Positions 11,473 to 22,650 of a DNA stretch of 64,000 nucleotides are shown here, piece by piece. The stretch lies in contig NC_090323.1 of NCBI RefSeq assembly GCF_040869045.1, forward strand, positions 173,684,083 to 173,748,082, given 5' to 3'. The position numbers were made by a program, and so were the translations under genes. The stretch comes from Eurosta solidaginis. Its lineage: Eukaryota; Arthropoda; Insecta; Diptera; Tephritidae. Below the pieces are notes generated by a model that was not told where the DNA came from, did no database searches, and saw only the letters and a list, made by a program, of their open reading frames with translations. Numbering within the stretch: the stretch's first letter is position 1; every line of letters begins with the position of its first letter.

Positions 11473-11893
11473 ATTTAAGTTTCAGGTTTCTGACTTTATA
11501 TCGGAAATGAAACTATTTTATTTTTTAGGTCAATTTTTAATTAAGAGCATTACGTATTTATTATCAAATATTCAGCTTTTTAATCTTTATCCACATTTAC
11601 TTTAAAAGTCACATAAAAATAGCAATAGCACTTGTTAAATATATTAAACAAAAACAATACATTATTTGCACTTGTTTTATTAATTATTATTTAAATGTTG
11701 ACATCGACTTATTCCGACAATGTTAGACGAAGACTGACTCGACTTGTGAGTCTCTAGCATTCTCTAAGCGATCGATTTATTTTTATTACATTGAGAGTGA
11801 GAATGATTAGATATAAAATAAGTAGATTGAAACTCAGTATATTTAGAGTACACTAATGAGCTGTTTAGTAGCATAAGAGGATAATACATAACT
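11473..11893 (-). repeat. 3' LTR of inner gypsy element
   Basis: Near-identical to 17524-17944. By eye the two differ near 11787 (T versus C) and 11808 (T versus G). Confidence 0.93.
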
Positions 11894-12578
11894 CGCCCTC
11901 CACATAAATTAAATCGAGTCCCTGCGATTTATCTTAGGGTGTAAAATTATATACATGTATACGAAAATTTTAAATATTAGTTACATGAATAAATGAAAAA
12001 TGAACAATGCTTGTGCATTAAATGAACGTAGATACTACATTGATACTACATTAAAATTTTTTTTCTTTTTGTTTTTTATAACAAATTAACAATAAATCAG
12101 AATTCAGACATCAAAAGATATATATATATATATATATTATTATTTTTTTTTTTTTTTGTTAACGATCGTAAATATTAACCATATCTAAGTTTTATACATA
12201 TACGAAATTGTTGTTTTTTTTTTTTTTTTTTTTTTCAATACTTGCTGTTTACTTACGTAATATGTTTTAAACATTTTGCATTTGGGTTTATGTACGTATA
12301 TGCCAGTTGTAATAAAATATATATTATTTGTATTATAATATTTAGGAAAAACTTCAAAAGGTATATTTATGTTAAGTTTAAAAACTATATATACATATGT
12401 ATACATAAAATTATGTAAAATTATTTATTTTTCAAGTTTGTACGCTGAAGCCACCAGTGATAAATTTTACCATTAGATACATTTTTTTTTCAAATATTGA
12501 AAATTCACAATTTTGTACTTTTAATTTGTAATTTATGAGTAAATGTTAAAATCTTTTATAAAATTCGCATAAGCACAT
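11894..12578. other. Inner gypsy 3' internal region, no envelope gene
   Basis: Very AT-rich, with an AT microsatellite near 12118-12139 and long T tracts near 12145 and 12214. No conserved reading frame is seen. This is where an errantivirus-type element would carry env. Confidence 0.6.
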
Positions 12579-13865
12579 TTACGTTATTTTATGCGGCCTC
12601 TTGATATTTGCCATGTCAACTTTATTAGGAAAACTTTTTGGCAATTGTACAAACCTTTTTGCAACTTTATTTCTATTAGCAACAGGATTCTTCATGTAAA
12701 CTTTGCTGTTGTTGAAGTATGGAACCCTTTCTGCTTCTGCATTTAATTTGTTGATTGCTTGTTTCTTTTTTCTGTAAGTATAATTTTTTATTTTTTCAAA
12801 ATCTATGTCGCTTCTATTGATAAAGTCAATCGGTTTTACGTTGGTTGAACTATGGATGGAGTTGTTATAAAAACCAATAGCCTTGATCATGATTTCTTCT
12901 ACTTCTAAGGAGTTGTCTGAATTTTTCAAAATGCGTATATGCTCTAACAATGTGGAATGCAACCTTTCAATATCAGAATTTCCTGTGTGACTGTTTGGAG
13001 TGGTGAAGTGTGGAATAATATTATTTTCGCGGCAGAATAATCGTATAAGTGAATTATTGAACTCGTTGTCCATTATCAGTTTTTTAGGTGCACCCAACCA
13101 AGAAAATCTTTCTTGAAGTTTGATCTTGATTGTGACCATGTTTCTATCAGGCAATTTATGAATGGAAGCCAGTTTCGTGAATCTATCAATGGTGGTTAGA
13201 AAACAAGCTCGGAAACAATAAAATACGTCGGCATGAACTATCTCGTTAGGACTACTAGGAGTTTCTGTGTGATTAAAAAATTTTTTTAGAGGTTTTCTTG
13301 CGTATTTGTTCTCGTTGCACACATCACATTTGTTAACAAATCTGTTAATAACTTTTTTCATATTTGGGTAAAAGTACCTTAATTTCATTTGTTCGTAATT
13401 TTCTAGCACACCCCTATGGTTCCCTTCCGTATGGACCTTTTCCACTACCTCTAAAATTTCCTCCTCTGTTTTCAAATCTAAAGCTTTGTTACAGCATTTA
13501 GTAAATTTAATGTTATTGTCGTAAGAAAATAAACTAATCAGCTTTTCTTGTACAACATTGTACGCACTGTCAGGCAACTCTGAATGAATTCCTGTTGTTC
13601 CTTTTTTAATATATTTCCTAAAAAGATCTGTAAGATAAATGCTATTTTGTAAGTCGCCTTCGGCTACATAGACTATTCTATATTTGTTATATAATATTTC
13701 GCTTTCGATGGGTTTGTTCCTTACTATACGAATTTGAGTGGTGTATCTGTTTACTATGGACTCGGATATAAGAAAGTGTTCATTTAGGTTTTCGCATGCT
13801 GAATGCACCGTTTCTAAAGAATTTTCGAATAAGGTTTTTATATCAATGTTTTCTTCCTTATCCAT
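12579..13865 (-). pseudogene. Inner gypsy integrase
   Basis: 428-codon open segment. It has an N-terminal zinc-binding region (HTEGNHRG then CDVC) and the catalytic triad D-D-E: Asp in HADVFY, Asp in IMDNEFN, Glu in SDIERLHS. A C-terminal basic region ends at IKRPHKIT. The segment is cut off from RNase H by an in-frame TAA just upstream (near 13910), a single-codon change in otherwise continuous sequence. The integrase itself looks intact. Confidence 0.85.
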
Positions 13866-13913
13866 AAAGTAATTATTATCGTTTTGTCGGCTTAAAAAAT
13901 CAGCGACATTGTT

Positions 13914-15002
13914 TTACCTACCTTTAATATATTCCACAACAAATTCGTATTCGCTTAGTAAGGTTTTCCATCTTAAAACCCGTGTGGTTGGATCTTTTAG
14001 AGAATAGAGCCATTTAAGGGGTTGATGATCCGTTTGAACAACGAATGAACGTCCGAATAAATAAGGTCTGAAATGACGCACCGCCCACACTATGGCTAGA
14101 AGCTCTTTTTCTAGCGTATGATATCGTTTTTCCGCACCATTTAATGTACGACTTGCAAAGCAAATTGGCTTTCCATTTTGACTTAAAATCGCGCCTATAG
14201 CAACATTACTGGCATCGGTTGTCACAGTAAATGTTTTGGAAAAATCAGGAAATACTAGTAGAGGGGGTGAAGTCAGCTTGAGTTTGTCAAATGCTTCGAT
14301 ATATTGTTTATCTTTCGTATTGATTTTTTGATCCTTTTTCAAATATTTAATTATTGGAGAAGCTATCACTGAGTAATTTTTTATAAATTTTCGGTAATAG
14401 CCCGTTAAGCCTAGAAAGGATTGGATTTCTTTAACGGTGCTTGGTAATTTTATTCTTTGTATAGCCTGTATTTTCTCCGGGTTTGGCTTGATACCTTCGG
14501 GTGTGATAATATGGCCCAGAAACTCTGTATATCTAGATAAAAATTTGCATTTATCGTATTGTATTCTTAGGTTATTTGTGGATAAGCAGTTAAATATTTT
14601 TGTTAGGCTCTCAAAATGTTCGCTAATAGAAGTAGAAAATACCAAAATATCATCCATATATATTATGCAGATTTTGTTGATGTGTTCCGACAAAATTGTA
14701 TTCATCATGCGCTGGAACGTAGCAGGCGCATTTTTCAAACCAAAGGGCATGCGCGTAAACTCGTAATGCCCATTAGGTCCGGAAAAAGCAGTTTTTTCTA
14801 TATCAGATTCGTCCATTAAAATTTGGTGGAATCCTTTTGCAAGGTCGATGGTTGAGAAGTATTGCGCCCGCCCAAGTTTATCAAAAAGAGATTCAATATT
14901 TGGTATGGGAAATTTGTCATCAATAGTAAGGCTATTCAATTTACGGTAATCGACTACCAAACGCCACTTCTTAACCTTACCTGTTGATTTTTTCGCTACT
15001 AT
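13914..15002 (-). pseudogene. Inner gypsy reverse transcriptase and RNase H
   Basis: RT palm with VVDYRKLNSLT, FSTIDLAKGFHQI (motif A), FTRMPFGLKNAPATFQRMM and the YMDD box (IIYMDDILVF), then the connection (FLGLTGYYRKFI) and RNase H (VTTDASNVAIGAILSQ, TLEKELLAIVWAVRHFRPYL, VVQTDHQPLKWL). An in-frame TAG near 15004 separates this from the RT N-terminus, and a TAA near 13912 ends it before integrase. A residue or two seem lost before LTSPPLLVFPDF. Confidence 0.88.
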
Positions 15003-15657
15003 CTACAACGGTGAATTATATGGGGATTTGCTAGGTCTAATTATATCGTTTTTTAACATAGAATTAAGCTGAATATTTATTTCCTCTTCCAACGCGTAAG
15101 GATATCGATAATTCTTTGTATATATAGGGGCATGAGGTTTTGTGATAATTTGGTGCTTAACTGCTTCTAAAGCTGGTAAATACTGGCCTTCTTGAAAAAA
15201 AATACTTTTATACTTTAATAGAAATTTTTTTAACATCCGGCTTTCTTCGTCATTCAAATCTTTACTATGTAATGGATCCACATCAAAGTTGCTTTTATCC
15301 AAATATAAGTTGTCTGGATATGTGTCAGTTTGAGAACAGTATGCATAAAATTCATCATTAACGGAAAGGTACCTTGAGCTATTATTGTTAAAAAATGGAA
15401 TTATTTTATCGCCTATATTTATTACTTTTTGTGAAAAATTTATCATCATTTTTAAAGGAGCAAGGACATTTAATCCTAATATGCACTGGAACGGTTTATT
15501 TTTCAGGTTCACAAGCTTTATGGACATTGTTTCTTTCTCTCTTTCGAGTTCCGCTGGAATATTTACTATGACTCCTTCTGATATGACTTCAGAGGCAAAA
15601 AGGGTTTTTATCAGAATAGGGGTTTTCAATATTCTACGATCAACTACTACAAATCTA
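15003..15657 (-). pseudogene. Inner gypsy protease remnant and RT N-terminus
   Basis: Starts at about SDRFVVVDRRILKTP, continues through FQCILGLNVLAPLKMMIN (C-terminal half of a retroviral-type protease) and the linker to the RT N-terminus (VKHQIITKPHAPIYTKNYRY, MLKNDIIRPSKSPYNSPL). The DTG/DSG active-site motif expected upstream is not found in any frame between the end of gag and this segment, so the protease appears to have lost its catalytic half. Confidence 0.75.
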
Positions 15658-16582
15658 TCAGAGGTAAGTCGGTCGGTGAGGAGAAAGCTGAAAATTTTCT
15701 AAATTATCGACTTCCATTGGAACAACGGGTTGTTGCCGATTATGCCCTGTGCTGTTGGGAAATCTACCAGAGTAATTTCTGAAATTTTGTTCACCTCTCC
15801 AATTGCCACTATTTCTGCCGTAGTTGACATTGTTATTAAAATTTCTGGATTGATTATTTTCAAAATTTCTATTGTATATGTTCGAATTTTTATAATTCGG
15901 ATTATATTCAAAATTTGTACTTTTGTTGCGGAAAACTCCTGAATTTTGTTTACCAATATTGTTATTTGCTTGGTTACTTTTATTGGCATGGTTTTTATGG
16001 TTCAACCCGTTAAAATTAGAGTGAAAATCAGTGTCAACCTTCAGGCTGCCGCGAATTATATTAATATCTTGCAACAAGTTATTTTGTAAGTAATATGTGA
16101 AGGCGTTTTCCATATTGTTTATATTATTTTGCAATAACAAAGTTTTTACATGAAATGGCAAAAATTGTAAATAAACTTCAAAAATTAATTTTGTATTATT
16201 TTGTGGGGTGTATAAAACATCAATACCCCCTTCTAAAATATATTTCGTTTTCATTTTCTTTAAAATTTTCAATATTTGAGGCCCTAACATTCATAGCTTC
16301 GTTTCTTAGATTCAAATATGTGGACTTAACACCGAATTCCTCTTTTAACCTATTTAATATATCATCGAAACTCGGCTCGTTGAGATGTTGTATAACGTGT
16401 AATGCTCGTCCTTTCAATTTGTTACATAAGACATTGGATATAATAGGCCTTTGTTCTTCAATTGTCAGCGACAAAATTGTAGATACGTCTCGCAAGTAAT
16501 GTGTTATGGTGTACTCACTTTGACCATCAAAAAAGGGAATACTCCGTGCCTCCCTCAACCCCTCTGCTAATGTTAGTGCCAT
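15658..16582 (-). pseudogene. Inner gypsy Gag, frameshifted
   Basis: Begins at MALTLAEGLREARSIPFFDG. The first 120 codons (to 16220) carry the capsid-like region (LCNKLKGRALHVIQHL, ILNRLKEEFGVKSTYLNLRN). Homology continues in another frame from about 16270 to 15658 (GGIDVLYTPQNNTKLIFEVY, then an Asn/Arg-rich basic tail). No CCHC zinc knuckle is present. That and the Asn-rich tail resemble Gag of the insect errantivirus/gypsy lineage. A single indel near 16230-16290 explains the frame change. Confidence 0.78.
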
Positions 16583-17523
16583 TTTGTGTCATTTCTTTGT
16601 GTTTTGATTAGTTTACGTTTTCGTTTATATTTTTAATTTTTAATTTTTTGTTGTCATAAACATTTATATTTTGAGATTTTCTGTCACGCAACATGTGTTC
16701 AAAATTTCTAACTTGCTACAGTCAACATTTACTTTAACACAACATGTTTGATATGAACGCAGCACAGTTGGGCAACTTTTACCGCGAGATGGCTTTGTTT
16801 CGCAGCAATTTTTCGTTGGCAACAATGTATATAAACTTCATGTCTGTTAGTAGTTTTGTTCAGCACCATTTATCTAGCGCAGCATGTGGCTAATTTTCTA
16901 ACAGCATTTGTGTTGCTTTGAAATAATGTAATGTATCTATACACTTAACAACAATCTCGCTGTATGTTTTGGCAGAGTTGAGAGCGAAAAGAGTGTGCTT
17001 TAATTTTTTGAACTGGTTTCTCAGATTTTGTGTTGCTTTTCTTTGACTTGATTTTAAGTACAGCTATAGCAGGTCATAACTTTTTCGTTTTGAAGTCAAG
17101 TGCACTTTTAAACGATTTTTTAGTTGTTGTAATTTATGAGCACTTAAGTGATTTGCGGTAAATTTTTTTTTGAAAGTATGTTATGCGTACGTATGTGATA
17201 CCACTAATTTCGGTATAATATAAAGTTTTTAGTTTTCGTCTTCACAATTTTTCGAGATTTTCGCTTTCATATAAAAACTATATCCACTGAGGTTTAAATA
17301 TTTTTGAAAATCAAGGTTGCTTAGTTAAATTTTTTGCACATTTAACATATATTTACTTATATCACGCATAGTTTTAGGGCCTAAGAGGCTTTATGCAGTT
17401 TCGACACTCTCAACTTGTTTCATAAATTTTTTAACTTTTTAAATGTTTTTTATTTTCACGCATGTAAAGGACTTAACAAGATCTTAATGTTCTTATTTTT
17501 TGCCAATTTTTTCCCTCGTCGCC
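16583..17523 (-). other. Inner gypsy 5' leader
   Basis: AT-rich, non-coding stretch of ~940 bp between the 5' LTR and gag. It holds the candidate primer-binding site at 17511-17523 (minus strand TGGCGACGAGGGA), complementary to a tRNA 3' end in -CGTCGCCA. The tRNA cannot be named with confidence. Confidence 0.55.
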
Positions 17524-17944
17524 ATTTAAGTTTCAGGTTTCTGACTTTATATCGGAAATGAAACTATTTTATTTTTTAGGTCAATTTTTAATTAAGAGCA
17601 TTACGTATTTATTATCAAATATTCAGCTTTTTAATCTTTATCCACATTTACTTTAAAAGTCACATAAAAATAGCAATAGCACTTGTTAAATATATTAAAC
17701 AAAAACAATACATTATTTGCACTTGTTTTATTAATTATTATTTAAATGTTGACATCGACTTATTCCGACAATGTTAGACGAAGACTGACTCGACTTGTGA
17801 GTCTCTAGCATTCTCTAAGCGATCGATTTATTTTTACTACATTGAGAGTGAGAATGAGTAGATATAAAATAAGTAGATTGAAACTCAGTATATTTAGAGT
17901 ACACTAATGAGCTGTTTAGTAGCATAAGAGGATAATACATAACT
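17524..17944 (-). repeat. 5' LTR of inner gypsy element
   Basis: 421 bp, bounded by the TACA duplication and the primer-binding site. Nearly identical to the other LTR. Confidence 0.93.
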
Positions 17945-17948
17945 TACA

Positions 17949-18368
17949 CGCAGCGAAGAAGCAACGCACAAACACATGCAGATATCTTATCTGAGATATG
18001 CAATATAAGTGTGGAAGTGCGGCTCACAAACACACGAACATTAGCTATAAGAGAAGCTATAAAAGTTGTGCATCTGTAGTTATAGCTGCGAAACTTATAT
18101 CAGATAACCAACTAGTAGATTCTAGAACAGAGCCACCTAGAAATGTCAACGAGTAAACCAAACAGTATAAAAGGCGACAACAGTAGAGGCGCTAGAATCA
18201 GTTTTGATTAAGCAGGCTATCTGTCGAGCAATAGAAGTGCTATTTTGAAAGTAGTCTAACAAAGACCATTTTGCATTACTGAATAGTGGTGTTATTTATT
18301 CAACAGTTTAGTGATTCGAACCTTAGTAGAAGATTTGAAATAAGCGGAATTTCAGTAAATTCGTTACA
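17949..18368 (+). repeat. Left LTR of outer gypsy element, second part
   Basis: Resumes with CGCAGCGAAGAAGCAACGC after the inner element and ends in TTCGTTACA. Contains AAACAGTATAAAAGGCGAC, a likely TATA box of the retrotransposon promoter. Confidence 0.9.
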
Positions 18369-18370
18369 AT

Positions 18371-18385
18371 TGGTGTCAGAAGAGG
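18371..18385 (+). other. Primer-binding site of outer gypsy
   Basis: TGGTGTCAGAAGAGG, two bases inside the LTR. The match to tRNA-Leu primers of mdg3/micropia-type elements is from family knowledge. Confidence 0.65.
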
Positions 18386-18419
18386 AATTGTTGAATAAAT
18401 TCCAGAGGACAACAAGGAC

Positions 18420-19857
18420 ATGGCAAAGTTCAATGAATTGAAGATCCAGCAACTGAAGAAGGAGTTGGAGAGCCGTGGATTGAATACAACCGGCATTAAA
18501 CTCGAACTTCAGGCACGACTACGAGAGGCAATGGAAGCAGAAGGAATTAGCGTGGAAGACTATGTCTTTCATCTTGATGTCGACGAGACAACAACAAAAA
18601 TTGAAGAGAAAAACGAAACATGGCAGACAGTTACGAGCACAGACTTGAACATGATATTGGGTGCAATATCTACTAAAAACATCGACAGTGCCATCTCAAT
18701 TGGAATCACAGGAGAACCGTATAACAGCGAAGATTGAAGCACAATAAACGCGTATGTCAGAAATGTCGACACAGATTACATCCAAGGTGGAAACTCAACT
18801 GGAAGAACAGAAGACATATATGGCATCCTAACTGGAATCGCAAGAGACACGCATAACATCCAAGATGGAAGAACAAAAGGAGCGCTTATCATTGCAGGTG
18901 GCACAAATTTCTTGGCAGTTAGAAGCACAGGAATCAAGGGTAACATCAAAGCTGGAAGCGCAGGATGCAAAAATCGCTCAATTTCAGGCAGAAATCGATG
19001 ATTTGAAGGGTCGTATGGAGCAGTTACAACTAAATCGCCCAGCTGTTTCAGCGAGTAATCCAAAGGTAAAAACACCATCCATTGATGGTTCTGTTCCTTT
19101 CCAGGTCTTTAAGCTACAGTTTGAGAAGACCGCAGCAGTGAACAACTGAAATGCTGAAGATAAAGTTGCAGCTCTATTCGCAGCATTGAAGGGGCCAGCA
19201 GCCGAAATCCTACAGACGATTCCCGAAGAAGAGCGGAACAACTATGAAGCATTGATGGCCGCTGTCGAGAGACGTTATGGAAGCGAGCATAGAAAAAAGA
19301 TATACCAAATTGAGTTGCAAAAGCGTCACCAAAGAGCGAATGAGACTTTGCAGGAGTTTGCGTCGGATGTTGAAAGATTGGTTCATCTCGCAAATGCGGA
19401 CGCACCCGTGGAATACACCGAGAGTGTTCAAGTACAGAGTTTTATAAATGGTATACGGGACGTGGAAACGAAGCGAGCTACATACGCAAACCCAAAGCTG
19501 ACATTTGCTGAAACGGTATCACATGCATTGACTCAGGAAACTGCCTCCCTATTGAGTAAACCAGCATATAAGGCTCGTCGTGTGGAAGTAGGAAGACCAG
19601 AGTGGGTAGACACAATTTTGAAAGCATTGAAGGGTACGCAGCAGAAGAATATTGATGCAGTCAAATGCTTTAAGTGTGGAAAGCCAGGGCACATTGCGCG
19701 TTATTGCAACACCAACCATAACAGTCCCAACAATGTGGGTGGTCGTAAACGCAGAGCTGAAGGAGATGAGCAGATCTCCAGGACCAATCAATCGTTAAAC
19801 TTACGCGAGTCAGACGCAAGGGGCGACAGCTGGCTCCCTCAATTGAATGCCCTATAA
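18420..19857 (+). pseudogene. Outer gypsy Gag with N-terminal SAP domain, interrupted
   Basis: Starts at MAKFNELKIQQLKKELESRG. Residues ~6-40 match the SAP DNA-binding fold (two amphipathic helices, LESRGLNTTGIKLELQARL). After a frame break near 18737, coiled-coil heptads follow (MEEQKERLSLQVAQISWQLE), then capsid (ALKGPAAEILQTIPEEERNN, VQSFINGIRD) and a CCHC zinc knuckle (CFKCGKPGHIARYC) near 19665-19710. An in-frame TGA near 19147 replaces an expected Trp codon, and another stop lies near 18830. Gag normally forms the particle and binds the RNA. The SAP module might direct it to chromatin (inference). Confidence 0.85.
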
Positions 19858-20415
19858 TCTCTATCTCACAAATTGGAACAAGGTCAAACAATCTTACTGT
19901 CGGAGGGCATGTGGATGGAAAAGAACGTTTACTGACTGTAGATACGGGTGCATCTCATTCCATCATTCGAGGGGATTTAGTCAACAAGAAAATAAGACCA
20001 TTGCATGGATCAAGATTGTGTACAGCCACTGGAGAAGACACCGCGGTTCTAGGAGAAGTATCATGTGAAGTCGCATTTGGGAACATCACGGTATTACACA
20101 ATTTTACAGTTGCAGAGATTGGTGATGAAATATTAATTGGAGTGGACTTCTTAATCGATCAAGGCATCAAGATCGATATGCAAAGCAAGACGATGCGATA
20201 TAAGAACATGGATGTGCCACTTAATTTCGGCTACGAGAGAGGCTACAGCAGTAAACGAGTGCTGGTGGAAGATAGTCGGCAAATACCACCAAAATCTGAA
20301 GCAGTCATCTGGGCAAAGGTTGATGGAGATTGTGGGGCAAACAAATTGTGGGTTGTCGAGGCAGCAAACAAACAAGCACCGAACATACTTGTAGGAAATC
20401 CCTGGCTGTGACAAA
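19858..20415 (+). pseudogene. Outer gypsy protease
   Basis: Aspartic protease with the active site LTVDTGASHSIIRG and the downstream ILIGVDFLIDQG flap/hydrophobic motif. The frame shifts near 20400, and pol continues in another frame. Loss of a nearby start or frameshift signal cannot be judged. Confidence 0.85.
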
Positions 20416-21500
20416 ACAAGATGGACGTATTCCGGTAAGAGTACTCAATGAGTTAAAGACACCACTCAAACTGACAAAAGGAGCTATATTGAACAGATGC
20501 CAAGAGGCTGAAATAGTTATTAACTGTGAACAGCTCCAGGAACACGTTTCAACTAGCAAGACTGATCTTTCAAATGACATCACGGCATGGACGGAGGGGC
20601 TAGATCAAGATTATCAGAGTAAGGCAAAGCAACTGCTCCTAAAGTACGCAAACATATTTGACCAGGATGGTTCCAAACCAGGCCGCACCAATGTTGTGAA
20701 ACATCAAATTGACACTGGAGACGTGAGGCCGATCCATCATACTCCTCGTAGTGTTCCACTGTCGAAGCGGGAAGTTGTGAGTCAAATCGTACAAGAAATG
20801 AGCGACAGCGGCGTCATCGAACCATCAGCTAGTCCATGGAGTTACCGGTGGTACTTGTGAAGAAGAAGGATGGGAAAATGAGGTTTTGTGTGGACTACCG
20901 CAAGTTGAACGACGTCACGAAAAAGGATAGCTACCCATTGCCAAGAATTGACGATACTCTGGACTCGCAATCTGGTACGAAGTGGTTTTCCAAACTGGAC
21001 TTGAAAAGCGGCCACTGGAAAGTTGAGGTGAAGGAGGAAGATAAAGAGAAAACAGCCTTCAGTGTTGTTATGGTCTTTGGCAATTTAGAGTGATGTCTTT
21101 TGGACTTTGTAATGCACCATCTACTTTTGAGAGACTCATGGACCAGGTACTGAAAGGACTACATTGGAAAACATGCTTGGTGTACCTGGACGACATCATC
21201 GTATTGGGCAAGAATTTTGATGAACATCTTAAGAACTTGGAGAAAGTTTTCCAGAGAATAGCTGGTGTTCGCTGTTTAAAAAGGAAGTAAATGACTAGGG
21301 TCACAAGGTAACGACAGAAGGTATAGGTACAGCGAATGAAAAGATAGAGGCAATAAAGGATTGGCCAAGACCACAGAACTTGCATTAATTAAGACGTTTC
21401 CTTGGGCTGTGCACATATTACCACCGATTTGTACCAAACTTTTCCAGCGTAGTCCATAGCCTCCATGATCTTACAAGAAAAAAATAAAGCTTTTGAATGG
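20416..21500 (+). pseudogene. Outer gypsy reverse transcriptase, multiply frameshifted
   Basis: Pieces in order: linker and RT N-terminus to about 20860 ([34 protein letters not shown]), palm 20836-21093 ([31 protein letters not shown]), then 21090-21290 with FGLCNAPSTFERLMD and the YLDD box (CLVYLDDIIVLG), then a broken connection to about 21499 (LRRFLGLCTYYHRFVPNFSS). At least three frameshifts are present. The connection is cut by a 567-bp insertion. Confidence 0.88.
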
Positions 21501-22067
21501 TAGCTAAGCGTGGGACAGTTGAGGGCGAGCAGTTTAATATGAGTTATAAGGGAGTAATTTGATGCGCTTATAGGCGTATGAGTCGTGGCACAGTGGATGA
21601 CGTACCCGACTCACACGTTTCGGGTTGCGGGTTCAAAACCCACTGCAAGGAAGCATTTTTTAAATTTATTATCTTTTTTTATTTTATAAATTATTATTTT
21701 AATGGAGTGTATGTTATTTTACTTAGAGAGAGGTCACTATGTACCTGTTACACCTTGTATTTATTCATTGGGGGCGAGCACTGGGGGCTCCAAGGTATTG
21801 GCTGCGGGATGAGCCACCTTGTTTTGCTTTGAAAAACCCCTATTACACCTTGTATTTATTCATTGGGGGCGAGCACTGGGGGCTCCAAGGTATTGGCTGC
21901 GGGATGAGCCACCTTGTTTTGCTTTGAAAAACCCCGCTTTGGGATAAAAAACTTAAACTATTTCTTTAGAATATTTCACTAACAAGTTGAGAATTACAAG
22001 CACACTCAATGGCTAATGAAACAAACGAAAGAAAAGAAAAAAAGTCATAGTTTAAGTCGCTTAAACA
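21501..22067 (+). mobile_element. 567-bp insertion with tRNA-like promoter and a 2x tandem unit
   Basis: Interrupts the RT/RNase H connection. AATGG stands on both sides (21496-21500 and 22068-22072), and the RT reading resumes in register of homology (KAFEW before, WKKEQEVAF after). It contains a pol III-like pair: A box TGGCACAGTGG (21586-21596) and B box GGTTCAAAACC (21630-21640), so part is tRNA-derived. A ~94-bp unit (TTACACCTTGTATTTATTC to GCTTTGAAAAACCCC) is tandemly doubled at about 21747-21935. The right end holds the palindrome GTTTAAGTCGCTTAAAC. It differs from SINE family A. Whether it is one SINE or a composite is open. Confidence 0.65.
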
Positions 22068-22650
22068 AATGGAAGAAGGAGCAAGAAGTGGCTTTCCAAA
22101 CATTAAAGGAGCGTTTGTGCACTGCCCCAATGTTGGCATATCCGATTCCAGGAGCAACATTTATTTTAGATACAGATGCGAGTGGATATGCTATCGGAGG
22201 CGTTTTATCACAACTGGTAGATGGACAGGAGAAGGTAGTTGCATATTACAGCCGTTCGATTGGAAAACCAGAGAGGAACTATTGCGTTACACGGAGAGAG
22301 CTGTTGGCATTGGTAGAGTGCATTAAATATTTTCACAAATACCTCTACGGCCAGCGATTCTGTGTCAGGATAGATCACGCAGCGTTGAAATGGCTTCTGC
22401 AGTTCCGTTATCCGGAAGCACAATTGGCACGGTAGATCGAGCGACCACAAAGCTATGACTTTCCATTGAGCATCGAAAAGGTAGTACCCATGGAAATGCC
22501 GATGCAATGTCACGAAGACCATGTAGTTTGGAATGCAAGCACTGTTCAAAGGCCGAGGCTAAAGAAGACATTGTAGATGTTCGGCTAATGATTATAACGT
22601 GTACGGATGAATGGGACAAGGAACAACTAAGAAAGTGTCAGCTAGAAGAT
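22049..22650 (+). pseudogene. Outer gypsy RNase H
   Basis: After the insertion: WKKEQEVAFQTLKERLCTAP, ILDTDASGYAIGGVLSQ (catalytic Asp), RRELLALVECIKYFHKYLYG (catalytic Glu) and VRIDHAALKWLL (catalytic Asp). A stop near 22435 (after FRYPEAQLAR) breaks the link to integrase. Confidence 0.88.

Larger units (their letters stand above)
11473..17944 (-). mobile_element. Inner Ty3/gypsy retrotransposon, young but defective
   Basis: Two 421-bp LTRs (11473-11893 and 17524-17944) differ at about two positions by eye. The element sits in the left LTR of the outer gypsy with a perfect 4-bp duplication TACA (11469-11472 and 17945-17948), confirmed by the uninterrupted right LTR of the outer element. On the minus strand a candidate primer site TGGCGACGAGGGA lies just inside the 5' LTR, and a purine-rich GTGGAGGGCG precedes the 3' LTR. 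Gag, RT, RNase H and integrase are recognisable, but stops, a frameshift and a missing protease active site make it non-autonomous. The ~680 bp between integrase and the 3' LTR hold no envelope gene. Confidence 0.93.

Noticed and set aside
11894..12578. Possible envelope gene of the inner gypsy element
   Set aside because: No open frame, signal peptide or transmembrane pattern; only AT-rich sequence and homopolymer tracts.
14437..14766. 109-codon plus-strand frame over the RT of the inner gypsy
   Set aside because: Antisense shadow of the conserved RT coding sequence.
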